Shown: in pieces, positions 36,017 to 44,866 of the stretch
Layout of the letters: the number at the start of each line of letters is the position of its first letter
Numbering within the stretch: position 1 is the stretch's first letter
Origin: Xanthomarina gelatinilytica
GTDB taxonomy: Bacteria; Bacteroidota; Bacteroidia; Flavobacteriales; Flavobacteriaceae
Reading direction: 5' to 3'
Assembly (NCBI RefSeq): GCF_000348685.1
Contig: NZ_ANLA01000020.1
Coordinates: 1-64,000, forward strand
DNA: 64,000 nt
The notes under the pieces: generated by a model
What the model was told of the DNA's origin: nothing
Seen by the model: only the letters and a program-made list of their open reading frames with translations
The model's database searches: none
Made by a program: the position numbers and the translations under genes

Positions 36017-38800
36017 ATGACAACCGATATTTCCCAAGTAAATCCAAAAGAAAACATCATTATTAAAGGTGCCAGTCTGCACAATTTAAAACATGTAGAT
36101 GTAATAATCCCCAGAAACAAATTGGTGGTTATAACTGGTTTATCCGGTTCTGGAAAATCCAGTTTGGCTTTCGATACGCTTTACGCTGAAGGACAACGCA
36201 GATATGTGGAAAGCTTATCCAGTTATGCACGACAGTTTTTAGGAAGGCTCAATAAGCCTAAAGTGGATTATATAAAAGGTATAGCGCCAGCCATTGCCAT
36301 AGAACAAAAAGTAAATTCCACCAATCCACGTTCTACCGTTGGAACTTCCACCGAAATCTACGATTATTTAAAATTACTTTTCGCACGAATTGGCAAAACC
36401 TATTCGCCAAAATCCGGAAGGGAAGTTAAAAAAGATACGGTTTCCGATGTTTTAAATTTTATTAAAACCTACAACGAACGCGAAAAACTACTTCTCCTTG
36501 CTCCTATTCATCTTGAAAAAGGACGAACCATGGAAGACAAGATTAAAGTATTACAGCAACAAGGCTATGCCAGAATAAAAATTGGAAATGAGGTTGTAAG
36601 AATTGAAGAAGTCGATACCATCTCCAAGCAAGACACTGTTTTTTTAGTAGTGGACAGGATTATTACAAAAACCGAAGAAGATTTTTACAACCGATTGGCA
36701 GATGCCATACAAACAGCCTTTTTTGAAGGAAAAGGCGAATGTTATGTGGAATCTTTAAAAGACAACAAACAACATTTTTTTAGTAATAAGTTTGAATTGG
36801 ATGGTTTGGATTTTTTGGAACCAAACGTACATTTGTTCAGTTTTAACAATCCATATGGTGCCTGTCCCAAATGCGAAGGTTATGGAGACATTATCGGGAT
36901 TGATGAGGATTTAGTTGTTCCCAACACAGCCTTATCTGTTTATGAAAATGCCATATTTCCTTGGCGTGGCGAAAGCATGAGTTGGTATCGAGACCAATTG
37001 GTGAACAATTCGCATAAGTTCGATTTTCCGATACACAAACCTTATTTTCAGCTAACTGAAGAACAAAAACAGCTTATTTGGGATGGCAACAGCTATTTTG
37101 AAGGTCTAAACAGCTTTTTTGCTGAACTTGAAGCCAAGGCCTATAAAATACAAAACCGTGTCATGTTGTCTCGCTACAGAGGAAAAACCAAATGCAAGAC
37201 ATGTAAGGGAAAACGTTTAAGACCAGAGGTGGAATACATAAAAATTGGTGGAGCTACCATTACCGATTTGGTAGATTTGCCTCTTAACAAATTAACGGAT
37301 TTCTTTAACAAACTGGAATTAAACGATTACGATTTAAAAATAGCTGAACGCTTGCTTAAAGAAATCAATAACCGTTTGTTGTTTTTAGAAAATGTTGGTT
37401 TAAATTATCTTACATTAAACCGAAAATCAAACAGCCTTTCTGGTGGTGAGAGCCAGCGTATAAACTTAGCCACATCGCTTGGTAGCAGTTTGGTTGGCTC
37501 CATGTATATTCTTGACGAACCAAGTATTGGCTTGCATCCTAAAGACACCGAAAGATTGATTGGCGTTTTAAAATCGCTTAGAAATCTTGGGAACACAGTA
37601 ATTGTTGTGGAACACGATGAAGACATTATGAAGGAAGCCGATGAAATTATTGATATTGGTCCAGAAGCAGGAACCTTTGGTGGTGAAGTTGTTGCAGCTG
37701 GAACCTATCAAGATATTTTGGCATCCAATTCTTTAACAGCCCAATATTTAAATGGCAAACTAGAAATCGAAGTTCCTGAAAAACGTAGGACCTCCAAATA
37801 TCATGTGGATATTTTGGGTGCTAGGGAAAACAACTTAAAAAACATTGATGTTACCATTCCTCTTGGCATGTTAACCGTTATTACTGGTGTATCAGGAAGT
37901 GGCAAAAGTACTTTGGTTAAAAAAATAGTATATCCTGCATTACAAAAAAAACTTACCGATTTTGGTGATAAACTTGGACAGTTTTCAGAATTGACTGGAA
38001 ATTTCAGCAATATCAAACAGATTGAATTTGTAGACCAAAATCCCATTGGTCGTTCGTCAAGATCAAATCCTGTGACTTATATCAAGGCCTACGACGATAT
38101 TAGAGCACTTTTTGCCAATCAAAAATTAAGCAAAATTAGAAATTTTCAAGCCAAGCATTTTTCATTCAATGTAGATGGTGGACGTTGTGAAACCTGTAAA
38201 GGCGAAGGTGAAGTAACCATAGAGATGCAGTTTATGGCAGATGTACATTTAACTTGTGAAACTTGCAACGGCAAACGTTTTAAAAAGGAAGTGTTGGAAG
38301 TTACATTTAAAGACAAATCCATAGACGATGTCTTAAACTTGACCATTGATGATGCCATTGCCTTTTTTGAAAAACATGAGCAAACAAAAATACACACCAA
38401 ACTGCAACCTTTACAAGACGTTGGTTTGGGCTACGTAACTTTGGGGCAAAGCTCTTCTACCCTTTCTGGTGGTGAAGCACAACGTATTAAATTGGCATCG
38501 TTTTTAGGCAAAGGATCCAAAAGTGACAATGCCTTGTTTATTTTTGATGAACCTACAACCGGATTACACTTTCACGATATACAAAAACTCTTAAAATCTT
38601 TTAATGCCTTGATTGATAAAGGGCATTCCATCTTAGTGGTAGAACATAATCTGGAATTGATAAAATGTGCAGACCACATTATCGACCTAGGACCTGAAGG
38701 TGGCGAAAATGGAGGTTATTTGGTGGCTTCGGGAACACCTGAAGAAATTGTGGCTAACAATGAATCTATTACTGGCAAGTATTTAAAAGAAAAACTCTAA
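36017..38800 (+). CDS. uvrA: Excinuclease ABC subunit A
   Basis: A 927-residue DNA-damage recognition ATPase of nucleotide excision repair. There are two ABC modules: first Walker A GLSGSGKSS (41-49) with signature SGGESQR; second Walker A GVSGSGKST (about 620) with signature SGGEAQR. Zinc-binding pairs CPKC...CKTC in the insertion and CETC...CETC in the second module are present. The start MTTDISQVNP fits the promoter 24 bp upstream. It loads UvrB onto lesions; uvrB is not in the window. Its stop overlaps by 4 bp the stop of the convergent DUF3667 gene. Confidence 0.97.
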   Translation: MTTDISQVNPKENIIIKGASLHNLKHVDVIIPRNKLVVITGLSGSGKSSLAFDTLYAEGQRRYVESLSSYARQFLGRLNKPKVDYIKGIAPAIAIEQKVNSTNPRSTVGTSTEIYDYLKLLFARIGKTYSPKSGREVKKDTVSDVLNFIKTYNEREKLLLLAPIHLEKGRTMEDKIKVLQQQGYARIKIGNEVVRIEEVDTISKQDTVFLVVDRIITKTEEDFYNRLADAIQTAFFEGKGECYVESLKDNKQHFFSNKFELDGLDFLEPNVHLFSFNNPYGACPKCEGYGDIIGIDEDLVVPNTALSVYENAIFPWRGESMSWYRDQLVNNSHKFDFPIHKPYFQLTEEQKQLIWDGNSYFEGLNSFFAELEAKAYKIQNRVMLSRYRGKTKCKTCKGKRLRPEVEYIKIGGATITDLVDLPLNKLTDFFNKLELNDYDLKIAERLLKEINNRLLFLENVGLNYLTLNRKSNSLSGGESQRINLATSLGSSLVGSMYILDEPSIGLHPKDTERLIGVLKSLRNLGNTVIVVEHDEDIMKEADEIIDIGPEAGTFGGEVVAAGTYQDILASNSLTAQYLNGKLEIEVPEKRRTSKYHVDILGARENNLKNIDVTIPLGMLTVITGVSGSGKSTLVKKIVYPALQKKLTDFGDKLGQFSELTGNFSNIKQIEFVDQNPIGRSSRSNPVTYIKAYDDIRALFANQKLSKIRNFQAKHFSFNVDGGRCETCKGEGEVTIEMQFMADVHLTCETCNGKRFKKEVLEVTFKDKSIDDVLNLTIDDAIAFFEKHEQTKIHTKLQPLQDVGLGYVTLGQSSSTLSGGEAQRIKLASFLGKGSKSDNALFIFDEPTTGLHFHDIQKLLKSFNALIDKGHSILVVEHNLELIKCADHIIDLGPEGGENGGYLVASGTPEEIVANNESITGKYLKEKL

Positions 38801-39864
38801 TAAAACATAAAAGCAAAAAAGACCACAGCTATGGCTACTAAAAATAGTATAGGGAAAAACATCATTGTTATCATGCTTCCTTTAAAAAAACTTTTAATCC
38901 AACTTTGCTGATAAAATCGTTTTAAGGCCATGATGAAATAAATAAATATTGAAAATACCAAAATGGTGTCTATCCAATCTGGAATATCTTTTATCAAGTT
39001 AATACCAACAAGAATGCTAAAAACCGTAAATATAAAGGCAAAAAAGTAAAAGCTAAACACCAATTGGTGCGCATAACGACCACTTTTTCTGTAAAATAGT
39101 TTTAACAGCAAAGCAAACAGAGGCAATACAAAAAACATGGCAATGGGAACCGTATCATAAAAAGTTTGAAGGATGCTTCCTCCTTGTTTGGACTTCAGAA
39201 ACTTGAGCCATTGTGCGTACAAACGCTTTTTAAAAGCACTATCCGTTTCTTGCATTCCCATGGATTTTAATATTTCTTTATCTGGTGCATTGATTTTTAT
39301 CAAAGAATCTGTTTCTGCAGAACCAAGACTGATATTGTTTTTTTGGTTGCTGAAATCTTCACCATTAACCAAAGAATCTATTTGTTGTTCTGTCATACCA
39401 GAATAAATGGACATTTTTTGAAGTGTGGCACGAGCTTTCTCCCTATCCAACGAATCCCTGGTTATTTTTGCTTGGACTTCTTCATCTGTTAAGTCCTTTT
39501 TGTTTGTATTTTCCTCAAAAACTTCTGAAAGACCTTTATCTATTTTCCTAGCTTGTTCATTGGCATTAAAGGAAAATAAAAAGAAAAATACAATAGCTAT
39601 AAACAAATACATTTGTGCTGGATGCAAATACAGTAACCTTTTACCTTCCACAAACTTTCTAGCCAAAAAACCAGGTTTGAGCATTAAGGGAATGAAACTT
39701 TTAAAAAAACGAGCATCGAAAGAAAAGTAATTGCTTATGGTGTTATAAAACAACACACCTAGAGTTAACTCGTGGTTTTGCTTTTGTCCACAATGTGGAC
39801 AATAAGAAAAATCGTTGTCAAATGGGTTTTCACAATTTTTGCATGTGGTTTGGTTAGCTGACAT
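38797..39864 (-). CDS. DUF3667 membrane protein with zinc ribbon
   Basis: A 355-residue protein. The N-terminal CKNC...CPHC zinc ribbon (residues 8-25) is followed by the DUF3667 signature ISNYFSFDARFFKSFIPLML then KPGFLARKFVEGKRLLYLHP, with about five membrane helices (near 85-100, 240-262, 270-290, 297-315 and 330-355). A charged soluble loop (about 105-230) lies between the first and second. Function unknown. It is probably cotranscribed with the deformylase-like gene 69 bp upstream. Confidence 0.86.
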   Translation of the reverse strand: MSANQTTCKNCENPFDNDFSYCPHCGQKQNHELTLGVLFYNTISNYFSFDARFFKSFIPLMLKPGFLARKFVEGKRLLYLHPAQMYLFIAIVFFFLFSFNANEQARKIDKGLSEVFEENTNKKDLTDEEVQAKITRDSLDREKARATLQKMSIYSGMTEQQIDSLVNGEDFSNQKNNISLGSAETDSLIKINAPDKEILKSMGMQETDSAFKKRLYAQWLKFLKSKQGGSILQTFYDTVPIAMFFVLPLFALLLKLFYRKSGRYAHQLVFSFYFFAFIFTVFSILVGINLIKDIPDWIDTILVFSIFIYFIMALKRFYQQSWIKSFFKGSMITMMFFPILFLVAIAVVFFAFMFY

Positions 39865-39933
39865 GGATTCTTAATGTTTATTATAAAAGTATGAAAAGTG
39901 TTATTTTAAAAACAAATTTCTAATTGGAATCTT

Positions 39934-40557
39934 TTATTTCTTTTCCAAATGGTCCAAGTATAAAATCCCGTTTAAATGATCTATTTCATGCTGAAAAATT
40001 ACTGCTGTAAAACCTTCAACCGTTTCAGTATGCTTTTTGTTCTCCATGCTATCATAGGTTATTTCAATGGAGTAAGCTCTACTGTTTAAGGTTTCAGTTC
40101 TATTAGGAATGGACAAACAACCTTCGGTGAATGTTTGTTTTTGTTCAGAATATAAGATGATTTTAGGATTTAAATACACTTCAAACGGAAATTCCTCTTT
40201 ATCAAACCTTTGAACCCAAATAATATTCTTTAAAATTCCCACTTGTGGTGCTGCAATTCCAACCCCTAAAGACACGCTGTCCCTAACAGTTCTATATAAT
40301 CTATTTACAAAATTTTGTAAAACAGGATCCTTGGGGTTTGCATGAACTGGAGAACTTTTTGTTCTTAAAAGAAGGGAGTCTTGTTTGGAGTCAATTTTAA
40401 ATACTCGCATAGGAACTGAACTATCTGCTTGCATGATAAGGGCTCGCTCTTCTTTTGAAAACGAGAAACCGTCTTCTGGCCCAAGGTTTTTGGTTCCTGA
40501 ACAAGTGCATATAAGCAGAATTAAAGCACACAATATCAAATATTTTAAGGGTTTCAT
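39934..40557 (-). CDS. Peptide deformylase with N-terminal export/lipoprotein signal
   Basis: A 207-residue protein whose catalytic domain (about 70-207) has all three deformylase motifs: GVGIAAPQ (98-105), EGCLS (145-149) and the metal site QHEIDH (189-194). Unlike ordinary Def, it begins with a hydrophobic signal ending in CTC19-SGTKN, an apparent (imperfect) lipobox, then a 50-residue spacer. If exported, it would act away from ribosomes, so its substrate is unclear. Standard def is about 165-195 residues without such a leader. The symbol def is withheld because the housekeeping copy may be elsewhere. Confidence 0.84.
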   Translation of the reverse strand: MKPLKYLILCALILLICTCSGTKNLGPEDGFSFSKEERALIMQADSSVPMRVFKIDSKQDSLLLRTKSSPVHANPKDPVLQNFVNRLYRTVRDSVSLGVGIAAPQVGILKNIIWVQRFDKEEFPFEVYLNPKIILYSEQKQTFTEGCLSIPNRTETLNSRAYSIEITYDSMENKKHTETVEGFTAVIFQHEIDHLNGILYLDHLEKK

Positions 40558-40938
40558 TATCTCTATTTTACGACATTTTAATTTCTTTCAAAAAGCAAAA
40601 GTTTAGCATCTTTTGTCCAACGTGTTTATCTGGATCCATCTATCCATGGTACTGTGTTACATTCGTCATTTTTGATACTGGAATCCATAAGAAAAAATGC
40701 AAAATTGATTGTAACGGTTATAGCATGTTTTAATTTTTCCAGTTTCAAATATAAAGAGCACTAATTTAAACATAATATTTTGAGTGGTCTCAATGCAAGG
40801 TGTTTTGAACTTGAATAATAAAATACAACTAACAACATGTTGTTTTCTAGAGTTTTATAAAGATAGATGGATTTGTTAACATTTTTTGGCATGTTGTTTG
40901 TATTATACTTGACACGTTTCAAATTAAATCTAACAATT
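40558..40938. other. Intergenic region, no gene seen
   Basis: About 380 bp between divergent genes. No coding signal was found. TATACTTG at 40904-40911 is one base from the -7 consensus and may serve the basic secreted protein gene. A frame open in phase with that gene from 40867 crosses this site and lacks a signal peptide at its N-terminus, so it was not used. Confidence 0.5.
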
Positions 40939-42009
40939 ATGAAAAAATTTATGTTTTTAATAACAGCTTTGGTTCTAGGAGGACTGACTGTTAGCGCAAC
41001 TAATACCAACAAACCAAACCAAATAGATAATACAACAACTTTGAGAGGTTATGGTAATTCTTTCATATTTGTTGAAAATGGCATTGAATTTTCGGTGTTT
41101 CCTGATGGTCAATTTGATTTTTACATGCCATCTTACGGTCCAAAAGTCAATGTATATGCACCAGGTATAAGCATCAGTTTCAATTCTGGATATGATTACA
41201 ATCCATTTTTACAATACGATGAATTTGGAGCCATCATCCAAGTGGAACACGTTCCTATTTATTATGATTTTTATGGTCGTGTAAGTCAAATTGGCAATGT
41301 ATTTATAACATATAATGGTTTTGGGTATGTATCTAGAATTGGAGGCCTTTACATTCACTACAATTCTTATAGAAAATTTTCGCATTACACAGGCTACATC
41401 AATGTATTTAACCCATATTATGTTTATAGACCTTGGCACAATTATTACAGAGTTCCAGCTTATAACCATTGTGTGGTTTACCACAGACCATACAGAAAAT
41501 ATTACAACCCTGTAAGATACACCTATTATAAGCCTTATGTCAATAATTACAGACGTACAACTGCTGTAGCAAGCAGAAGAGGCCAAAACATTACCAGAAG
41601 AAGTGAGTTGGCCACAAGACCAAATCATGCAAATAGCATACCTAGACGTGATCTTGGGGCTCAGTCTCCAAAAGCAAACACACAGACAGGTATAAAACCT
41701 AGAAGACAAAATACCGTTAGTCCTAGAGAAAATTCCATAACTAGTACACCTAGACCAAGGAATCAAGTGGCTACAAAACCTAGACAAGCTTCCAAACCAA
41801 TAAAAACACGTAAGGATGCTCAAATTGTAAAGCCTAGGACCAACAATCAAGTTGTTACCAAACCTAGAACACAAAGCAGAAATTTAAAAACAAGACCTGT
41901 GGTAAAAAATAATAAGATTGAAAGAAAACCAAAGTCGTCAAACAATCGTACATATAATAAAGCACAAAAAAACAGACAAGTCGCTTCAAATACAAGAAGC
42001 AAAAGATAA
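40939..42009 (+). CDS. Secreted, highly basic low-complexity protein
   Basis: A 356-residue protein: signal peptide (1-20, VSA-T), a Gly/Tyr/Phe-rich beta domain (about 35-160; repeated short strands such as DFYGRVSQIGNVFITYNGFG), then a long disordered tail (about 195-356) very rich in Arg, Lys, Pro, Asn and Thr with recurring KPR (ATKPRQ, VTKPRT, VKPRT). The predicted charge is strongly positive. Nothing here defines a function; binding to polyanions (DNA, polysaccharide) is a reasonable guess. I recall such proteins being mislabelled as sperm nuclear basic protein. Confidence 0.78.
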   Translation: MKKFMFLITALVLGGLTVSATNTNKPNQIDNTTTLRGYGNSFIFVENGIEFSVFPDGQFDFYMPSYGPKVNVYAPGISISFNSGYDYNPFLQYDEFGAIIQVEHVPIYYDFYGRVSQIGNVFITYNGFGYVSRIGGLYIHYNSYRKFSHYTGYINVFNPYYVYRPWHNYYRVPAYNHCVVYHRPYRKYYNPVRYTYYKPYVNNYRRTTAVASRRGQNITRRSELATRPNHANSIPRRDLGAQSPKANTQTGIKPRRQNTVSPRENSITSTPRPRNQVATKPRQASKPIKTRKDAQIVKPRTNNQVVTKPRTQSRNLKTRPVVKNNKIERKPKSSNNRTYNKAQKNRQVASNTRSKR

Positions 42010-42031
42010 TTAGTTTTTGGTTGGTTAGTTT

Positions 42032-42088
42032 GGAAAGTCCTGCAACCCGTTTGCCTCAAAGCAACGTTGTGGGATTTTCCTTTTTTTA
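42032..42088. terminator. Long-stem terminator between convergent genes
   Basis: A 15-bp continuous stem (three G-U pairs), left arm GGAAAGTCCTGCAAC (42032-42046), right arm GTTGTGGGATTTTCC (42066-42080), followed by T7. It is placed after the basic secreted protein gene and at the end of the polysaccharide cluster. Confidence 0.85.
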
Positions 42089-43555
42089 AGAAGTATGCTT
42101 GTTTTTTCTGAAAATTTTATTCAACAGTATGGAAATGTCATCAGACAAATGCAATGCATAAACCACAAAGCCGTAAAACATGGATATGAGCAAGCTTTTA
42201 AGAGCTATGTTTAAAACGGGATGAAACTTAAAATCCCAAAAATAAAAGACACCCAAACAAACTAAAAGAAGTAAAACAACCTTAATGGTATTTGCCGAAA
42301 AAGGCAATATCTTAAATTTATAATACACAAAAAGGATTTTTGAGATGTTATAGATTAAAATAGCAATAAAAGTTGCAAATGCAGCTCCATTAATACCATA
42401 TAAAGGAATAAAAACCATGTTTAAAACTATGGTTAAAACAGCCAGAAAAACACCCAAAACCAAGACCATTCTATAATAATCGCTATTAAAAAGTATGGCG
42501 TTGTTGTTTCCCAATAAACTGTCTGACAACTTTGTTAAACCAATAATAAAAACAACGATCAAACCATCAACATAACTCTCATTGATGAGTTTGTAAAGCT
42601 CATTGATGTTCAAAATAATCATTAAAAAAATAAATCCACTGATGATAAATAAGGTCAAAGAACTTTTCTGATAAAGAATTTTTAGATCTATTTTGTTTTT
42701 CTCGTTTAAAAGTTTGGCTGTTAAAGGGTTTACAATTTGATACATTGAGCGATAAGGTACACCAATAACTGTAGCAATGTAAATGGCAACACCATAGTAA
42801 GCCACATTTTCAATGGCTTCGTAGCGATTGATCATGAATTTATCAATTTCCAATATCACATTGGCCACAGAGCCTGCCACAATAATTAAGGTCGTATATT
42901 TTAAAATTCTTGAAACATTGGGAATCCTTTCAAATTTTAATTTAGGCAATCTTAGACTAAAAGCATACAGTTTCATGATAAGCATTCGTAATGCATAAAC
43001 GCCCACCACACTGTAAATAAACTGATTTACACTAAGGTAACCAGCATGAAGCATTAAAAGCAATAAGGTTGTACATAGTCTATGAAATACTTCTTTCATG
43101 AAATTGCCAAAAACCGTTTGCATTTGCACCTTGGACCAGGCATAAAACACTTCAAAATAGGCAAAAGTAATGGCCGCAATATAAATAAGCCAGACATAGT
43201 CTACCACAATTTTATTATCTGCAGCCAACCAACTACTAATATAAGAAAATGCAAAATGTCCAATAAGACCAAAAGGAATAATAACAAGCAAAGGCAAAAA
43301 CAACATAAGGGTTAAAAAGCTGTTTTGTGATTGTTTGGTTTTAAAAGAAGAATAAAACTTTACAATGGTATTGTGCACTCCAAAAGCCATTAAAGGCATC
43401 ATAATGTTGGCTGTGGAAAGCAAATAACTTACCAACCCAAAATATTCATCGCTTAAAAAGGAAGTATATAAAAACAAGACATTAATGGCGCCAATACCAA
43501 AACCAAGGTAAGTAACAATTGTGTTTTTAATGGATTGGTTGACAACTACTCCCAT
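42086..43555 (-). CDS. Oligosaccharide flippase (Wzx-type, MOP superfamily)
   Basis: A 489-residue inner-membrane protein with about 12-14 hydrophobic segments. The N-terminal QSIKNTIVTYLGFGIGAINVLFLY and the internal PLYGINGAAFATFIAILIYN are typical of polysaccharide biosynthesis proteins that move lipid-linked glycans across the inner membrane. It overlaps the upstream glycosyltransferase gene by 10 bp and is last in the four-gene cluster. Substrate unknown. Confidence 0.88.
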   Translation of the reverse strand: MGVVVNQSIKNTIVTYLGFGIGAINVLFLYTSFLSDEYFGLVSYLLSTANIMMPLMAFGVHNTIVKFYSSFKTKQSQNSFLTLMLFLPLLVIIPFGLIGHFAFSYISSWLAADNKIVVDYVWLIYIAAITFAYFEVFYAWSKVQMQTVFGNFMKEVFHRLCTTLLLLMLHAGYLSVNQFIYSVVGVYALRMLIMKLYAFSLRLPKLKFERIPNVSRILKYTTLIIVAGSVANVILEIDKFMINRYEAIENVAYYGVAIYIATVIGVPYRSMYQIVNPLTAKLLNEKNKIDLKILYQKSSLTLFIISGFIFLMIILNINELYKLINESYVDGLIVVFIIGLTKLSDSLLGNNNAILFNSDYYRMVLVLGVFLAVLTIVLNMVFIPLYGINGAAFATFIAILIYNISKILFVYYKFKILPFSANTIKVVLLLLVCLGVFYFWDFKFHPVLNIALKSLLISMFYGFVVYALHLSDDISILLNKIFRKNKHTS

Positions 43556-44835
43556 AAAATCAATTTAGATAAAGATTCCGTTAGGTTTTTTCTACTATAT
43601 TTTTGCAAGCCAATGGCATGTGCTTGCAGTGTACCTTCTTGAAACGCTCCATAATACTTTATAAGTGTTTTTTTAAGGGCTTCATGGTCGTGATAATTAA
43701 AATATACTCCTGTATTGGTTTCCTTAATCAGGGTTTCAATATCCGATGCTTCGGGACCCAAGGCTAAAATTGGTCTGTTTGATATCATGTACTCAAACAA
43801 TTTTCCTGGAATAATGCATTTGGTTTCTTCAGAATCCACTTCAATCAACAATAATATTTGAGATTTTTTTTGAAACTCAATTGCCTTATTATGTGTAACA
43901 TAGCTATGATTATATACATAATTACTTAAACCAAAAGAATCTATGGATGCAAGCACATCTTCACTAACAGAACCAACAAAATGCAATTGTAGGTCTTTGG
44001 CAAAATCCTTGTTTTCATCAACAAGTTCTTTTAAAACTTGCCATAAAACCTTTGGATTTCGTTTAGCCAACAACGAACCTATATGAGCCAAACTAAAAAA
44101 TGTATCCAAAGATGGGTTGGAAACAGTATGTGTATCGTAGCCGTTGGTGATAACAGCAATAGGCTTGCTGGTAACCTGTTCAAATTCCTTTTTGGTAACA
44201 CTACTGGTTACAATAATCTGATTGGCAGATTGCAGCACTTTCTTCTCTAAGGCTTTGTGCTTTTGTTTAGCAAACTTGGTCAGTTTTAATTGCTTGTGGT
44301 AACCAATGGTTGTCCAAGGGTCCCTAAAATCTGCAATCCACTTTACTCCTGCTCTTTTCTGTAGTTCCATGCCAATAAGGTGCAAACTATGTGGAGGTCC
44401 AGAGGTAATAACTGTTTGTATGTGATAATCGTCTATATATGTATCCAAATATTGAACCGAAGGTCTTACCCATTTTTTTCTGGCATCTGGAATAAAAAAG
44501 TTCCCTCTTATAAAAAGCATGAGCTTCTCTATAGGTGATTGTCTTTTTTCTTTGGGAATAATCCCTTTGCTGATGGTTTTAGTTTTGCTTTTGGACAAAA
44601 ACCCTGCAAATTTATATGGCTCCTTTATAGGCTGCTTTAAAACAGTAATCCCTTCTGAAACTTCAGATAAAAGTGTTTCATCAATTATTGGATAACTAGG
44701 GTTTGATGGCACATACACAATGGGTTCAATGCCAAACTCAGGCAAGTATTTAACAAACTTTAGCCAACGTTGTACGCCAGGACCACCAGCAGGTGGCCAA
44801 TAGTAAGCGATGATAAGAACCTTGGTTTTAGTCAT
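43546..44835 (-). CDS. Glycosyltransferase, GT4-type (GT-B fold)
   Basis: A 429-residue cytoplasmic protein. The start VLIIAYYWPPAGGPGVQRWL is the N-terminal Rossmann strand and loop typical of GT4-like enzymes. TSGPPHSLHLIG and IADFRDPWTTIGY lie in the acceptor half. AVITNGYD, FVGSVSED and the EYMISNRPILALG donor-binding segment follow in the C-terminal half. It probably transfers a sugar to a lipid-linked glycan. It starts 31 bp after the YfhO-like gene and overlaps the flippase gene by 10 bp. Confidence 0.87.
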   Translation of the reverse strand: MTKTKVLIIAYYWPPAGGPGVQRWLKFVKYLPEFGIEPIVYVPSNPSYPIIDETLLSEVSEGITVLKQPIKEPYKFAGFLSKSKTKTISKGIIPKEKRQSPIEKLMLFIRGNFFIPDARKKWVRPSVQYLDTYIDDYHIQTVITSGPPHSLHLIGMELQKRAGVKWIADFRDPWTTIGYHKQLKLTKFAKQKHKALEKKVLQSANQIIVTSSVTKKEFEQVTSKPIAVITNGYDTHTVSNPSLDTFFSLAHIGSLLAKRNPKVLWQVLKELVDENKDFAKDLQLHFVGSVSEDVLASIDSFGLSNYVYNHSYVTHNKAIEFQKKSQILLLIEVDSEETKCIIPGKLFEYMISNRPILALGPEASDIETLIKETNTGVYFNYHDHEALKKTLIKYYGAFQEGTLQAHAIGLQKYSRKNLTESLSKLILWE

Positions 44836-44866
44836 GTTTATTGAAAAGCCAACTAAGGATTAAAAA

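Noticed and set aside
40867-40938. Longer start for the basic secreted protein
   Set aside because: It would bury the signal peptide and crosses the likely promoter.
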